Source: an uncultured Eggerthella sp.
GTDB lineage: Bacteria > Actinomycetota > Coriobacteriia > Coriobacteriales > Eggerthellaceae
Direction of reading: 5' to 3'
NCBI GenBank assembly: GCA_900540345.1
Contig: UQFK01000001.1
Span: 124,001-188,000 of the forward strand
DNA length: 64,000 bases
This document shows positions 44,461 through 54,141 of this stretch, in pieces. The notes beneath the pieces are model-generated. The model was not told where the DNA came from. It worked only from the letters and a program-made list of their open reading frames with translations, and did not search any database. A program made the translations under genes and the position numbers. Within the stretch, counting starts at the first letter, position 1; every line of letters begins with the position of its first letter.

Positions 44461-45312
44461 TTATAGACGAATCGCCAACGCGCCATGTCGTCCCGCAATG
44501 CCACTCTGAGCGCGATATGAGAAGAACCGGTCGTTGTTGCAAACCGTGCATATATCAAGATCACAGATGCGTGCTGGCTCGATTCCTCGTTGCATCAATT
44601 GAACGCGGAGCGCTGCCCCGAGGTCGATATGATGTGCATCAAAATCACATGCATCGCCAAACTTCGTAGTAAATAGGTCATGGATCTCTTCGTTGGTCTC
44701 AAAGCATTCACGGTGAATATAAGGACCGATGTAGACATTGGTGGCGGCAACGATATCGTGAGGGGATGCGCCCGATGCTCGTTTCTCTTGCTCAAGCATG
44801 AGCGAAAGCGTCTTTGCGGCAATCGTATTTTCGACACCGCGCCAACCAGCATGGACTACCGCAAATCTCCCTGTCGGCAAGACAATGATGAGTGGCACGC
44901 AGTCAGCAAAGCAAAGCAGTGCTGCGATCTCACGCGCATCAACGATGATCGCATCCGCCCCTTGTGCAACTTCAAGCTTTACGTGTTCGATCTCATCGGA
45001 AGAGTCGATGCTCACAACCGTATCGCCATGCACCTGATTTGGGACGATGAGCACTTCATCATGGCAGCGATGGAGTTCTGGCGCGATCGCATGCATAAGA
45101 CAAGCACGGTTTTTCATGACCGCACCATGATCATCGGCAACATGATCAGCAAGATTAAGCGTGCCATACGAACCTGAGCTCACACCTCCTGCGCGCGTCG
45201 TAAACGCAATGCGCACACCGCACGCTTCGAAGAGCGCATCATCAGTGAAGAGAGGTATGTTGCCGTATTCGACTTCAGAAAGTGAAGGCTTGGGAACTAC
45301 GAAGCTATCCAT
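44461..45312 (-). CDS. pgeF: Peptidoglycan editing factor PgeF (YfiH, laccase-domain family)
   Basis: A 283-residue YfiH-type protein. It has the zinc/copper site motifs CFADCVPLIIV, HAGWRGVENTIAA and IHRECFETNEEI. Members were called laccases; PgeF of E. coli cleaves misincorporated amino acids from cell wall precursors. Its place between ftsZ and yggS supports a cell wall role. Direct regulation is not visible. It is separated from ftsZ by a hairpin terminator and probably has its own promoter in the 107-base gap. Confidence 0.88.
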   Translation of the reverse strand: MDSFVVPKPSLSEVEYGNIPLFTDDALFEACGVRIAFTTRAGGVSSGSYGTLNLADHVADDHGAVMKNRACLMHAIAPELHRCHDEVLIVPNQVHGDTVVSIDSSDEIEHVKLEVAQGADAIIVDAREIAALLCFADCVPLIIVLPTGRFAVVHAGWRGVENTIAAKTLSLMLEQEKRASGASPHDIVAATNVYIGPYIHRECFETNEEIHDLFTTKFGDACDFDAHHIDLGAALRVQLMQRGIEPARICDLDICTVCNNDRFFSYRAQSGIAGRHGALAIRL

Positions 45313-45331
45313 GACGGGCCTTTCAAACGAA

Positions 45332-45357
45332 CAGACGCATCGAAATCGATGCGTCTG
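45332..45357 (-). terminator. Hairpin terminator after ftsZ
   Basis: CAGACGCATCGA (45332-45343) pairs with TCGATGCGTCTG (45346-45357), 12 bp with almost no loop. On the minus strand TTCGTTTG follows, a short T-rich tail. It separates ftsZ from pgeF. Confidence 0.6.
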
Positions 45358-45419
45358 CGCTGTGTTTTGGTGTTACAAGCATATCCGCGCGAAGCGGTGA
45401 TGCATAGATCTTGAAATGA

Positions 45420-46559
45420 CTATTGGCGCTTCAAGAAATCAGGGATGTAATCTTCATCAGCAAAACGAGGTTCATTGGAATAGAGCTGTTGATAGGTGCT
45501 CTGCGTCTGTTGGGGCGCCTGATTCTGCTGAGCATTTCCTGCACGCTGTGTAGTTGAGTTGAATACGTTGTCCTTGCGCGAGAAATCCATTGCAGCCTGG
45601 GCAGTATTAGCCTTGAATCCTGTTGCGATAACAGTGATACGAACCTCTTCGAGCATCTCGGGGTCAACGATCTGGCCATAGATGATGTTTGCATTCTCAT
45701 CAGCGACTGCCTCGACCACACGAGCAGCTTCATCCACTTCAGAAAGTGCGAGGCTCGGGCCACCTGCGATTGAGAAGAGGATGCGCGAAGCACCTGCGAT
45801 TGAAGTCTCGAGCAAATTGGAGTTAATAGCTTGCTGGGCAGCATCGAGCGCACGGGATTCGCCCGAAGAGATGCCGATGCCCATCATGGCAGTACCTGCA
45901 TCCTTCATAACCGTACGAATATCCGCGAAGTCAAGATTGATAAGGCCAGGAATAGTGATGAGGTCGGTAACGCCCTGAATGCCCTGACGCAGCGTATCGT
46001 CTGCGATACGGAATGCATCGAGCATGCTAGTCTTCTTATCAACGATCTCGAGCAAGCGATCGTTCGGGATGACAATAAGCGTGTCAACCTTCATAGAGAG
46101 GAAATCGATGCCCTGTTCTGCTTGATTACGGCGCAAACGACCTTCGAAGCTGAATGGCTTGGTAACGATACCGACGGTGAGCGCACCAATTTCTTCACGG
46201 GCGATCTCTGCAACAACTGGCGCAGCACCAGTGCCTGTACCGCCACCTTCGCCAGCAGTGACGAAGACCATATCGGCATCGGCAAGCGCCTCACGAATCT
46301 CTGCACGAGATTCTTCTGCTGCCTGACAGCCGATTTCTGGATTAGCACCAGCACCCAGACCACGAGTAAGCTCTTCACCGATATGGATGGTTTTATCGGC
46401 ATCGGAGAGAAGCAGCGCCTGACGGTCGGTGTTTACCGCGATGAATTCAACACCGCGAACGCCCGCTTCAACCATGCGGTTGACCGCGTTTGTACCGCCG
46501 CCACCTACGCCTACGACCTTGATGACAGCAAGATTATCAGCGCCTAGAATTTGTTGCAT
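45420..46559 (-). CDS. ftsZ: Cell division protein FtsZ
   Basis: A 379-residue tubulin-like GTPase that forms the division ring. It has the GTP motif [27 protein letters not shown] near the start, the T7 loop [11 protein letters not shown], and the conserved C-terminal peptide [11 protein letters not shown] that binds SepF or FtsW. A Gln/Asn-rich linker (about 320-365) separates the two. The 120-base gap to ftsQ leaves room for its own promoter. Last gene of the dcw cluster before the terminator. Confidence 0.98.
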   Translation of the reverse strand: MQQILGADNLAVIKVVGVGGGGTNAVNRMVEAGVRGVEFIAVNTDRQALLLSDADKTIHIGEELTRGLGAGANPEIGCQAAEESRAEIREALADADMVFVTAGEGGGTGTGAAPVVAEIAREEIGALTVGIVTKPFSFEGRLRRNQAEQGIDFLSMKVDTLIVIPNDRLLEIVDKKTSMLDAFRIADDTLRQGIQGVTDLITIPGLINLDFADIRTVMKDAGTAMMGIGISSGESRALDAAQQAINSNLLETSIAGASRILFSIAGGPSLALSEVDEAARVVEAVADENANIIYGQIVDPEMLEEVRITVIATGFKANTAQAAMDFSRKDNVFNSTTQRAGNAQQNQAPQQTQSTYQQLYSNEPRFADEDYIPDFLKRQ

Positions 46560-46679
46560 ATCATGCCCGCTTTCAGTAATTCAGTGAGATGTTGCTCATG
46601 GGAAAAGGCGCCCATGAGGACATTGGGTTAATTGTACACAAGAGCCGATTGATTGAAAACACAAACTGGGCAAATATCA

Positions 46680-47912
46680 CTAAACTGCCCTCCATATCGG
46701 CTTATTCACCGTGCGTACATTGATGTAAGCGATCTTACCTGGATGCTGCTCCATCAGCTCAAGGCATACGCGCTCTTTATCGCGGATATCAGTAGAATCG
46801 CCAAAGGCGATCTCGACTCCATTGTCAAGCGTGAGCACCGTCGAATCCGAGCTTGCCGCAGAGACCGACTTCACCTGGTCAGCAAGTTCAGTCGACATGC
46901 CATCGATGATCGCAAGCGCATTGGTGATGTTGGGATTGTTGCACTGCGACCCTGCTTCAGGAACCGCACCATAAGGAACGCTCGAGATATGAAGCGCAGC
47001 ATCCACATCCTCATAGACCTGGGGGGCAAGCTGCTTTCCCTCCTCGCTATTCCGATCAGGGATCTGCATCAACCACGTACCATCCGAAGCGAGCGCCCAA
47101 GTTTGCTGGTTATCGTTGTCATCGATGACTACATCGACCACCGCAACGATCTCACGCTCGGTGATGTTCAGATTGAGCGTATCAGGAAAACGCCGTTCGA
47201 TGACAGCATCCAAGATCCAGGGATTCGACTCAAGGCGCCCCTCGATGCCAGCTGCATCCACATTGAGCAGCGTCGTTCCTTCAGGGACCGATGCAAGCTC
47301 TGCGGTCTCCTGATCGGTCAGGTGATGCACGCCTGAAACAGTGATCTTGGTAACAGGGAACATATCAGTTCTTGAAAGAACGAACATCCCGAGCGCGATC
47401 AAGATCGCCAACACCGCGATGATGATGCCAATGACAAGCCCTTTGCGCGAACGTTTCGGTTGGATCTGACGGCGATTGTTGCGCACTTGAGAGACACTGA
47501 CCGAGCGCAAGGGCTCATTGCCGTATGTCCGACGCTGCCCTGAAGCACGTGTCTGGTGGACACCCTCACCGGCAAGATATCCATTGCGATCGATATTGGG
47601 AAGGCTCGAACCGTAACTCGAGGTTCGCCGTGAAGATGAAGCGGTGTGTGTTGGAACAGGACGCGTGTTGCGCGCGCGAGCATTCGGCATTCCTACATTG
47701 GCATCGCGATAAGCACTATGCGATACACGTCGTGACGAGCGCGCTGGAGCAGATTGCCTTGTTCGCCTCGTTCGGTCGCTTTGAGACATACGCACCGAAC
47801 GGTTCTGACTCGGACGTCCCTTCACCGAAGAAGGCAGCGCGGTGCCCTTGTCAGTTCTCGAGTTCCGCCTCGAACCCAAGGAATCTGACTTCCGGTTGAA
47901 GTTCGATGCCAT
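46680..47912 (-). CDS. ftsQ: Cell division protein FtsQ/DivIB with long basic N-terminal region
   Basis: A 410-residue membrane protein. Residues 1-155 are cytoplasmic and rich in Arg and Ser; a membrane segment follows at about 158-180, then a POTRA domain (VTKITVSGVHHLTDQETAE) and FtsQ domain (about 260-380). It recruits FtsL, FtsB and FtsW/FtsI. E. coli FtsQ has only some 25 residues before the membrane, so the added part is unusual. ATG 47912 gives a 62-base overlap with murB; a later ATG at 47789 would remove it but drops 41 residues. Confidence 0.88.
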   Translation of the reverse strand: MASNFNRKSDSLGSRRNSRTDKGTALPSSVKGRPSQNRSVRMSQSDRTRRTRQSAPARSSRRVSHSAYRDANVGMPNARARNTRPVPTHTASSSRRTSSYGSSLPNIDRNGYLAGEGVHQTRASGQRRTYGNEPLRSVSVSQVRNNRRQIQPKRSRKGLVIGIIIAVLAILIALGMFVLSRTDMFPVTKITVSGVHHLTDQETAELASVPEGTTLLNVDAAGIEGRLESNPWILDAVIERRFPDTLNLNITEREIVAVVDVVIDDNDNQQTWALASDGTWLMQIPDRNSEEGKQLAPQVYEDVDAALHISSVPYGAVPEAGSQCNNPNITNALAIIDGMSTELADQVKSVSAASSDSTVLTLDNGVEIAFGDSTDIRDKERVCLELMEQHPGKIAYINVRTVNKPIWRAV

Positions 47913-48789
47913 AGTGTTCTTTCACCTTTTCTTGCGCACTCGTGATAAGAGCTCGCACATCAGAAGCTGAAGCATTGTGCTTATTGACAATAAAATTAGC
48001 ATGTTTTTCGGAGATTTGCGCGCCTCCACACAGAGTCCCCTTAAGCCCGACCTCATCGATCAGCGCACCTGCCGAGTAGCCCTCTGGGTTCTTGAAGACG
48101 CTTCCACAGGAAGGATATTCCAATGGCTGAGAGGCCTTGCGCTTATCAAGCAATGTGCGCATGCGTTCATGGATATTGCCCGAGATCGCTGGTTCTAGCT
48201 GAAGCTCACACTCAACGATGATCTCATCAGCAGAAAAGGACGTTGAGCGATATGCCCATTCGATATCACTGCCCGCATAACGCTTCAAGCCTCTCGCGGG
48301 ATCAAAAACCGTGAGAGAGACCACACGCGAGCCGATCCAGTCATCTTTCGTCCCCGCGTTCATACGGAGTGCTCCCCCTACGGTTCCCGGAGTCCCAACG
48401 GCAAATTCCATACCGCTATAACCGCGATGAAAGACCTCTTGTACAAGCCGCGAGAGTATCGTACCTGCGCCGACGATGACACGATCTGTCTCTTCATCGA
48501 ACATCCACGTACGAAATTCCCCTGCGAGCGTGATGACTGCACCAGGATAGCCTTCATCGGAAACGAGCAAGTTCGAACCCTTGCCCACCATGGCCCAAGG
48601 TACTTCATCGTCTCTACATGCATTCAGTGCAGCGTTTAGTGCAGCAATGGAATTGACCACAATATAGGCTCTCGCAGGGCCACCGATGCGATAGCTCGTA
48701 TGCTTCGCCATCGGCTCATCCAAACGAATCTCGCCATCGAAATCCTCTTCGAAACGAAGAAGCTCCAGATCCGAAGCATGGCGAGCCAT
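47851..48789 (-). CDS. murB: UDP-N-acetylenolpyruvoylglucosamine reductase
   Basis: A 312-residue FAD enzyme that reduces enolpyruvyl-UDP-GlcNAc to UDP-MurNAc. Marks: KHTSYRIGGPARAYIV, VGKGSNLLVSDEG, GMEFAVGTPGTVGGALRMNAG, and the C-terminal catalytic Ser in PSCGSVFKNPEG, with AGALIDEVGLKG. This is the type II-like layout used by Gram-positives. Its ATG shares one base with the murC stop (TGATG), so translation is coupled. Confidence 0.96.
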   Translation of the reverse strand: MARHASDLELLRFEEDFDGEIRLDEPMAKHTSYRIGGPARAYIVVNSIAALNAALNACRDDEVPWAMVGKGSNLLVSDEGYPGAVITLAGEFRTWMFDEETDRVIVGAGTILSRLVQEVFHRGYSGMEFAVGTPGTVGGALRMNAGTKDDWIGSRVVSLTVFDPARGLKRYAGSDIEWAYRSTSFSADEIIVECELQLEPAISGNIHERMRTLLDKRKASQPLEYPSCGSVFKNPEGYSAGALIDEVGLKGTLCGGAQISEKHANFIVNKHNASASDVRALITSAQEKVKEHYGIELQPEVRFLGFEAELEN

Positions 48790-50210
48790 CAGTTACGCCC
48801 CTCCAGTTCGCGCTCCTGAAGAGCAGCAAGAAGCTCTGGACCGATAGCTGTCACATCACCAGCGCCCATGGTGATAATAAGATCGCCCGGCTCAAGCTTT
48901 GCGAGCAGCTCAGGAACTACTTTCATGCGATGCGCTACATAGGTCGCATCCTCAGGATGACCAGGATGATCGAGTACGACCTGCAAGAAAGTGGCACCAG
49001 AGATACCAGGAACGGGTGCTTCGCCTGCCGAATACACATCCATAAACGTGATGCGATCAGCCTTGTCGAATGCGCGCTCGAAATCATCGCGCAAAACTTC
49101 AGTGAAGAGTTTCACTCGTGAATAACGATGCGGCTGGAAGAGTACATGCACATGCTTGAAATCGAGTGATTTTGCCGCTTCGATAGTTGCGGCGATCTCG
49201 GTCGGATGATGAGCATAATCGTCAACGATGGTAATGCCGTTTGCTTCGCCGACCTTATCGAAACGCCTGCGGACTCCAGCAAAATCTGCCAATGCCTCGA
49301 CCGCGGCATCCATATCAAGACCACGCGTCCACATAAGCGTGAGCACGCCCGCGGCGTTCAATGCGTTATGACGTCCGGGGTTTTGCTTGATACGGCAATG
49401 ATAAAGCTGCCCGTCAGGCAGCGTGACGTCAAAGGTGGTAGAGATGCCGTGGGTCTCATAATTCTCGATAGACGTATCGAAAGATCTGTCGAAACCGTAG
49501 GTATAGACCTTACGCCCTGTCGAGCAGGCAACATCGACAAGTGCAGCATCCTCGCCGCACACCACGCAACACCCCTCCTCAGGGACAAGTGAGATGAAAT
49601 CCCCGAAGAGCTTATAGATCTCGTCAAGATCTTCATAATGATCAAGATGGTCGGCCTCAACATTGGTCACGAGCACTGCTGCAGGATCGAGATAGGTAAA
49701 CGAACGATCGCTCTCGTCTGCTTCGACCACATAATAATCTCCCTCGCCACAATGCGCATTCGAATTATAGGAGCGCACGATACCGCCGATCAGAAAGGTC
49801 GGATCGAGCCCGATTGCATCGATAGTAGAGGCGAGCATCGAAGAAGACGTGGTCTTACCATGCGTTCCCGCAACCGCAAGCGTCGCATGTCCTACGCCGA
49901 GCGCTGCCAGCATCTTCGCGCGATGCCAGATGTCGATATCCGCTTCGCGTGCGGCTTTAAGCTCGGGATTGTTATCCATGATTGCAGTCGATACGACCAC
50001 GATATCAGGATCGACACTCGAAATAGTGTCCGCCTTCTGGCCGATGAAGATCTTGATACCTGCTTCGCGCAGCTGCTTGGTATAACGACTTTCACGAAGA
50101 TCCGATCCAGAAACAGTATGACCCTGTTCGTGAGCAACGCGAGCGATGCCGCTCATGCCGACACCACCGATACCGATGAAATGAATCTTCTTATTCTCGA
50201 ATCGCTCCAC
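48789..50210 (-). CDS. murC: UDP-N-acetylmuramate--L-alanine ligase
   Basis: A 473-residue Mur ligase adding L-Ala to UDP-MurNAc. Nucleotide site GIGGVGMSGIARVAHEQG at the N-terminus, ATP loop VAGTHGKTTSSSMLA, and HHPTEIAATIEAAK in the C-terminal domain are typical. The start is GTG 50210 with GGAGGAAATGC before it. It lies 21 bases after murG and overlaps murB by 1 base. Confidence 0.97.
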   Translation of the reverse strand: MERFENKKIHFIGIGGVGMSGIARVAHEQGHTVSGSDLRESRYTKQLREAGIKIFIGQKADTISSVDPDIVVVSTAIMDNNPELKAAREADIDIWHRAKMLAALGVGHATLAVAGTHGKTTSSSMLASTIDAIGLDPTFLIGGIVRSYNSNAHCGEGDYYVVEADESDRSFTYLDPAAVLVTNVEADHLDHYEDLDEIYKLFGDFISLVPEEGCCVVCGEDAALVDVACSTGRKVYTYGFDRSFDTSIENYETHGISTTFDVTLPDGQLYHCRIKQNPGRHNALNAAGVLTLMWTRGLDMDAAVEALADFAGVRRRFDKVGEANGITIVDDYAHHPTEIAATIEAAKSLDFKHVHVLFQPHRYSRVKLFTEVLRDDFERAFDKADRITFMDVYSAGEAPVPGISGATFLQVVLDHPGHPEDATYVAHRMKVVPELLAKLEPGDLIITMGAGDVTAIGPELLAALQERELEGRN

Positions 50211-50231
50211 GCATTTCCTCCTGGATCCGCA

Positions 50232-51347
50232 TCACATTGTATCGGATTGCTTCGCCCCTGCTGCTGCTAATACAACATCCGCCAACTTCGCGGCAGCGTC
50301 TTCGGTCTCAAAGGTCGCTGCAGCCTGCGTCATGCGCTCACGCAGAGCGTCGTCTTCAACCAATTCGAGCACCATCGCAGCAAACTCTTCTGTCTCGACA
50401 TCCGCATCAGCGATCATGCGAGCTGCACCACGCTCTACATACGCACGCGCATTCGTAGTTTGATGATCGGCGGTTGCAAAAGGAAACGGCACAAGGATCG
50501 CAGGAATGCGTCGTGCAGATATCTCGGCAAGCGAGGTAGCCCCCGCGCGTGAGACAACCATATCGGTAGCCGCCATGGTCTGACCCATACGATCTTGATA
50601 GCCCAACACAATATAACGCTTGCGCTCTTCATCAGACAGATCGAGCAATTCTTCAACACACTCGAGCTCTTTTGGTCCTGTGATATGCATGACATAGAGA
50701 TTGTCGATCGCGAGTAGTCTATCCTTCATCGCCGCGATCGCACTATTCAGGTGACGAGCACCTAGGCTGCCTCCGAACACGAGCAACATGAGCGCATCAT
50801 GAGGAATATCGAGCGCTGCTCTTCCCTCTTCGCGTGTCGAGGTGAAGATCGAGGAACGCACAGGGTTGCCTGTTACGACGACTTTACTCTTGTCGCTTAC
50901 AGCCTCACCTGCGACCTCATAGGTAAGCGCCACCGCAGTAGCCCCTTTAGAAAGATACTTGTTTGCCATGCCCATGACCGAATTCTGCTCGTGCACGACC
51001 AGAGGGATATTGAGCGCTTCAGCGGCTCTACTGACTGGAATACACACATACCCACCGAATGCTACAACAACGTCAGGCTCAATCTCGAGAAACCAGCGTT
51101 TTGCCTTCTTGGTGCTCTTCTGGATCGTTCGTAACGCTTTAGGCAGCGTGGATAGATGAGCACGATCGAAGCCCCGTGCCTCAAAAGCTTCAAAAGGCAA
51201 GCCCGCCTCTTTCACCAGGCGTGCTTCGACTCCTTGCGGTGTGCCCGCGTAAAAGACCTCATGACCACGCTTCTGGAGCTCCTCAGCAAGCGCAAGTGCT
51301 GGATTGATGTGTCCTGCAGTACCACCGCCCGATAATACGATGCGCAT
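50232..51347 (-). CDS. murG: UDP-GlcNAc:lipid I N-acetylglucosaminyltransferase
   Basis: A 371-residue GT-B glycosyltransferase making lipid II on the inner face of the membrane. The first Gly loop LSGGGTAGHINPALALAEEL, VHEQNSVMG, GGSLGARHLNSAI and VVSRAGATSLAEISARRIPAILVPFPFATADHQTTNA are all conserved. TTAAGGAGAAG precedes ATG. It lies between ftsW and murC with gaps of 9 and 21 bases. Confidence 0.97.
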   Translation of the reverse strand: MRIVLSGGGTAGHINPALALAEELQKRGHEVFYAGTPQGVEARLVKEAGLPFEAFEARGFDRAHLSTLPKALRTIQKSTKKAKRWFLEIEPDVVVAFGGYVCIPVSRAAEALNIPLVVHEQNSVMGMANKYLSKGATAVALTYEVAGEAVSDKSKVVVTGNPVRSSIFTSTREEGRAALDIPHDALMLLVFGGSLGARHLNSAIAAMKDRLLAIDNLYVMHITGPKELECVEELLDLSDEERKRYIVLGYQDRMGQTMAATDMVVSRAGATSLAEISARRIPAILVPFPFATADHQTTNARAYVERGAARMIADADVETEEFAAMVLELVEDDALRERMTQAAATFETEDAAAKLADVVLAAAGAKQSDTM

Positions 51348-51356
51348 ATCTTCTCC

Positions 51357-52622
51357 TTAACGTCTTCTTCCTGGCTTCGGCGTTCCACCATCGTAAGAAG
51401 ATACGACATGGAGCTTCTCGCGGCGCTGCTGATAAGAGGCTTCAGTCGCATCGCTGCTGAATGAGACCGACAGGATAATACCTACGATCAAAAGCGAGCT
51501 GATGAGCGAAGAGCCGCCCGAAGATATGAACGGAAGCGGCTTACCAGTGATCGGGAAAAGACCGATCACGCAAAGTATGTTGATGAAGGCTTGCACAACA
51601 AGCATGGTAGTGAGCGCACCAGCGATCAACATCCCATAACTGTTCGTCGCATCCTTTGCGATGCAATATCCTCCATACAAAAAAATGACGAACAAGACAA
51701 CGACCGCCATAGCGCCAATAAGACCGAGCTCTTCACCGATGATCGCGAAGATGAAGTCTGTCTCTGCTTCAGGGAGATACTGCAGCTTCTCATATGAGTT
51801 ACCAATACCGACGCCAAACAAGCCGCCTGAGGCCAGAGCCTGAAGCGAGTGAACGATCTGATAACCATCGCCATCCGCATTGCCCCACGGATCGAGAAAG
51901 GTCAAAAGACGCGCAGTTCGATACGGCGCTGAAAAGATCGCTGCCGCACCAAGTCCGAGAATCAATATGCCAAGAAGCGCGATCCAGCGCCATGGAACGC
52001 CACCAAAGATAAGTATCGAAAAGATAGCAACAAGGCATATCACCGTCGTTCCGAGGTCAGATTGCAAAACGAATAAGAGCGCAAGTGGAGCAACGATAAA
52101 GATCGCACAGCGCACGAGCACATGAAGTGCGTCCATACCGTCATTGAAATCGACCATGATACGCGCTGCTACCAGCACCAAAGCAATCTTCATGAACTCG
52201 GCGAACTGAATCGAAATACCACCGATCACAAGCCAACGCTTCGCACCGAGTGCTGAGGTACCGAGCACCGCCGTCAAAAGGATGCCAATAACGCACACGA
52301 CCCAAAAACTATAGATGATGAACTTGGAGGTCATCGTCTCGAAACCGACCATCTTTGTCGCAACGATGACACCGATACAGATCGCTACCCCGATAACTGC
52401 GAATATAACTTGCTTGATCGTCTCTCCATAGGCATCGCCTTGTTCGACATAGGCAGTGACCGAAGAAGCCGAAAAGACCATGACAAGTCCGATGACTACC
52501 AGAGCAGCAGCAGAGAGCATGACCATCAAACGCGGTACGACGATCTCTTTCGAGGAACGCTGGAGACGTGAATGAGCGGGCAATGGAGTGCGTTGTGAGT
52601 GTGTTCGTGGCGCCCTGTTCAT
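51357..52622 (-). CDS. ftsW: SEDS family peptidoglycan polymerase FtsW
   Basis: A 421-residue membrane protein with ten hydrophobic segments after a basic cytoplasmic start. SEDS marks: FSASSVTAYV, AKRWLVIGGISIQFAEFMKIALV, GGLFGVGIGNSYEKLQYLPEAETDFIFAIIGEELG and LPFISSGGSSLISSLL. It polymerises lipid II with FtsI. The frame starts inside murD; ATG 52622, 7 bases after the murD stop, is the likely start, though its ribosome site (GGGGAAGG) is rather far. Confidence 0.93.
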   Translation of the reverse strand: MNRAPRTHSQRTPLPAHSRLQRSSKEIVVPRLMVMLSAAALVVIGLVMVFSASSVTAYVEQGDAYGETIKQVIFAVIGVAICIGVIVATKMVGFETMTSKFIIYSFWVVCVIGILLTAVLGTSALGAKRWLVIGGISIQFAEFMKIALVLVAARIMVDFNDGMDALHVLVRCAIFIVAPLALLFVLQSDLGTTVICLVAIFSILIFGGVPWRWIALLGILILGLGAAAIFSAPYRTARLLTFLDPWGNADGDGYQIVHSLQALASGGLFGVGIGNSYEKLQYLPEAETDFIFAIIGEELGLIGAMAVVVLFVIFLYGGYCIAKDATNSYGMLIAGALTTMLVVQAFINILCVIGLFPITGKPLPFISSGGSSLISSLLIVGIILSVSFSSDATEASYQQRREKLHVVSSYDGGTPKPGRRR

Positions 52623-52629
52623 GCCAGAT

Positions 52630-54102
52630 CTAGCCTTCCCCACCACTTGAGCGCTGGCGAACCAGATCTTTGAACACTTCACCGCGCTCTTCAAAACAAC
52701 TGAATTCATCGAAAGACGCACAAGCTGGCGAGAGCACAAGCACATCACCCGGTTGAGCAATCTCGAGTGCGAGATCGAAAGCCTCTTTCATGTGAGCTGC
52801 CTCGTAATGCGGTAACGACGAAACGGAGAATGCTTCGAAAAAGCGCTCTCCTGCCTCGCCGTAGCACACTACTGCTTTGCAATGAGCGCTTGCTTCTTTT
52901 ACGAGCACATCAAGGCTCGTTCCTTTATCGTCGCCTCCCAGCAGCACGATAGGCCGTGTGTCCCCGAATGCAGCAAGCGCTTTCAAGGTCGCATCGACAT
53001 TGGTTGCCTTCGAGTCGTTATAGCACACAACACCGTTTATGCTGCCGCATGGTTCGATGCGATGTTCGAGCGGCTGAAATGTACGCAGCCCTTCACGCAC
53101 GGCTTCAAGATCACATCCAATAGCAAGCGCGGCACTTGCGGCCGCCAGAGCGTTCGACACATTATGTTCACCGGGAATGTTAAGTTCATCACATGTCACG
53201 AGCACATTCGATGTTCCTGCAAGATCGAGTGTGAGAAGCGACCCGTCGACATAAGCTGCATTCTCTGCACCGCATGCATCGATCATGCTGTATCCGATCC
53301 CTTGAGCACTACCAATCGGAATATAGGAAAAACCACGCTCTGCTGTCGTTGAGCGCTTCAGATCCTTTACGAATCCTCGCACTACATCGTTAACCGCATC
53401 CATGACCGCAACTCCGCTCACCTCCGTGAGATTTGCATAAATACGTCGCTTCGCTTCACAATACGCCTCAAAGCTCCCATGCCATTTAAGATGATCGGGC
53501 GTGATGTTGAGCAAGACTGCAACTTGTGGTGCAAATCGCTTGGTAGAAGCAAGCTGATACGAAGATACTTCTGCAACATAGTGATCGACATCGCCTTTGC
53601 GCACCGCATCGATGCAAGTATCACCGATGTTGCCGACAGCTGCTGCATTCTTACCTGCACTGCGCAGAAGATGCGCGCATAATGCAGTCGTGGTAGTCTT
53701 GCCATTAGTACCCGTGATCGCAATCCAGACCGAGTCACGCTTGCTCTCGCGCCATGCGAATTCAACTTCACTGATCACCTCACGTGAAGAAGCGAGCGCA
53801 TTTTGGTAGAACTCGGAGAACTGAGAGATACCCGGACTTGCGATACATAGATCGTAGGTTTTAGAAAAGCTAGTCACATCAAAGACGACCTGTGCTCCTT
53901 GAGCTTCAAGACGCGCAGCAACTGAACACGATGCAGCACTCTTCGCACCTGCAGCGACCGTTAGCGATGTGACACGATCTCCTTGCTCGAGACAGTAATC
54001 GCATACCGCTTCCCCAGTCTTTCCAAGACCGAGCACAAGAACATCGCCCAATGATCTAGGGGCCGCTTTGCGATCCGCTCTCGAAGACGACTCTTTGCTC
54101 AT
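52630..54102 (-). CDS. murD: UDP-N-acetylmuramoyl-L-alanine--D-glutamate ligase
   Basis: A 490-residue Mur ligase adding D-Glu. The N-terminal Rossmann part has VLVLGLGKTGEAVCDYC; the ATP loop is AITGTNGKTTTTALCAHLL; EVSSYQL, LNITPDHLKWHG and NDSKATNVDATLKAL follow. The frame allows ATG 54129, but GAAAGGAA supports ATG 54102. It lies between mraY and ftsW. Confidence 0.95.
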   Translation of the reverse strand: MSKESSSRADRKAAPRSLGDVLVLGLGKTGEAVCDYCLEQGDRVTSLTVAAGAKSAASCSVAARLEAQGAQVVFDVTSFSKTYDLCIASPGISQFSEFYQNALASSREVISEVEFAWRESKRDSVWIAITGTNGKTTTTALCAHLLRSAGKNAAAVGNIGDTCIDAVRKGDVDHYVAEVSSYQLASTKRFAPQVAVLLNITPDHLKWHGSFEAYCEAKRRIYANLTEVSGVAVMDAVNDVVRGFVKDLKRSTTAERGFSYIPIGSAQGIGYSMIDACGAENAAYVDGSLLTLDLAGTSNVLVTCDELNIPGEHNVSNALAAASAALAIGCDLEAVREGLRTFQPLEHRIEPCGSINGVVCYNDSKATNVDATLKALAAFGDTRPIVLLGGDDKGTSLDVLVKEASAHCKAVVCYGEAGERFFEAFSVSSLPHYEAAHMKEAFDLALEIAQPGDVLVLSPACASFDEFSCFEERGEVFKDLVRQRSSGGEG

Positions 54103-54141
54103 GCTCGTTCCTTTCTCGTGCTGCATCACCAGATCATCACC

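Noticed and set aside
52623..52760. N-terminal extension of ftsW into murD
   Set aside because: A 131-base overlap with murD in another frame and no homology; ATG 52622 follows the murD stop.
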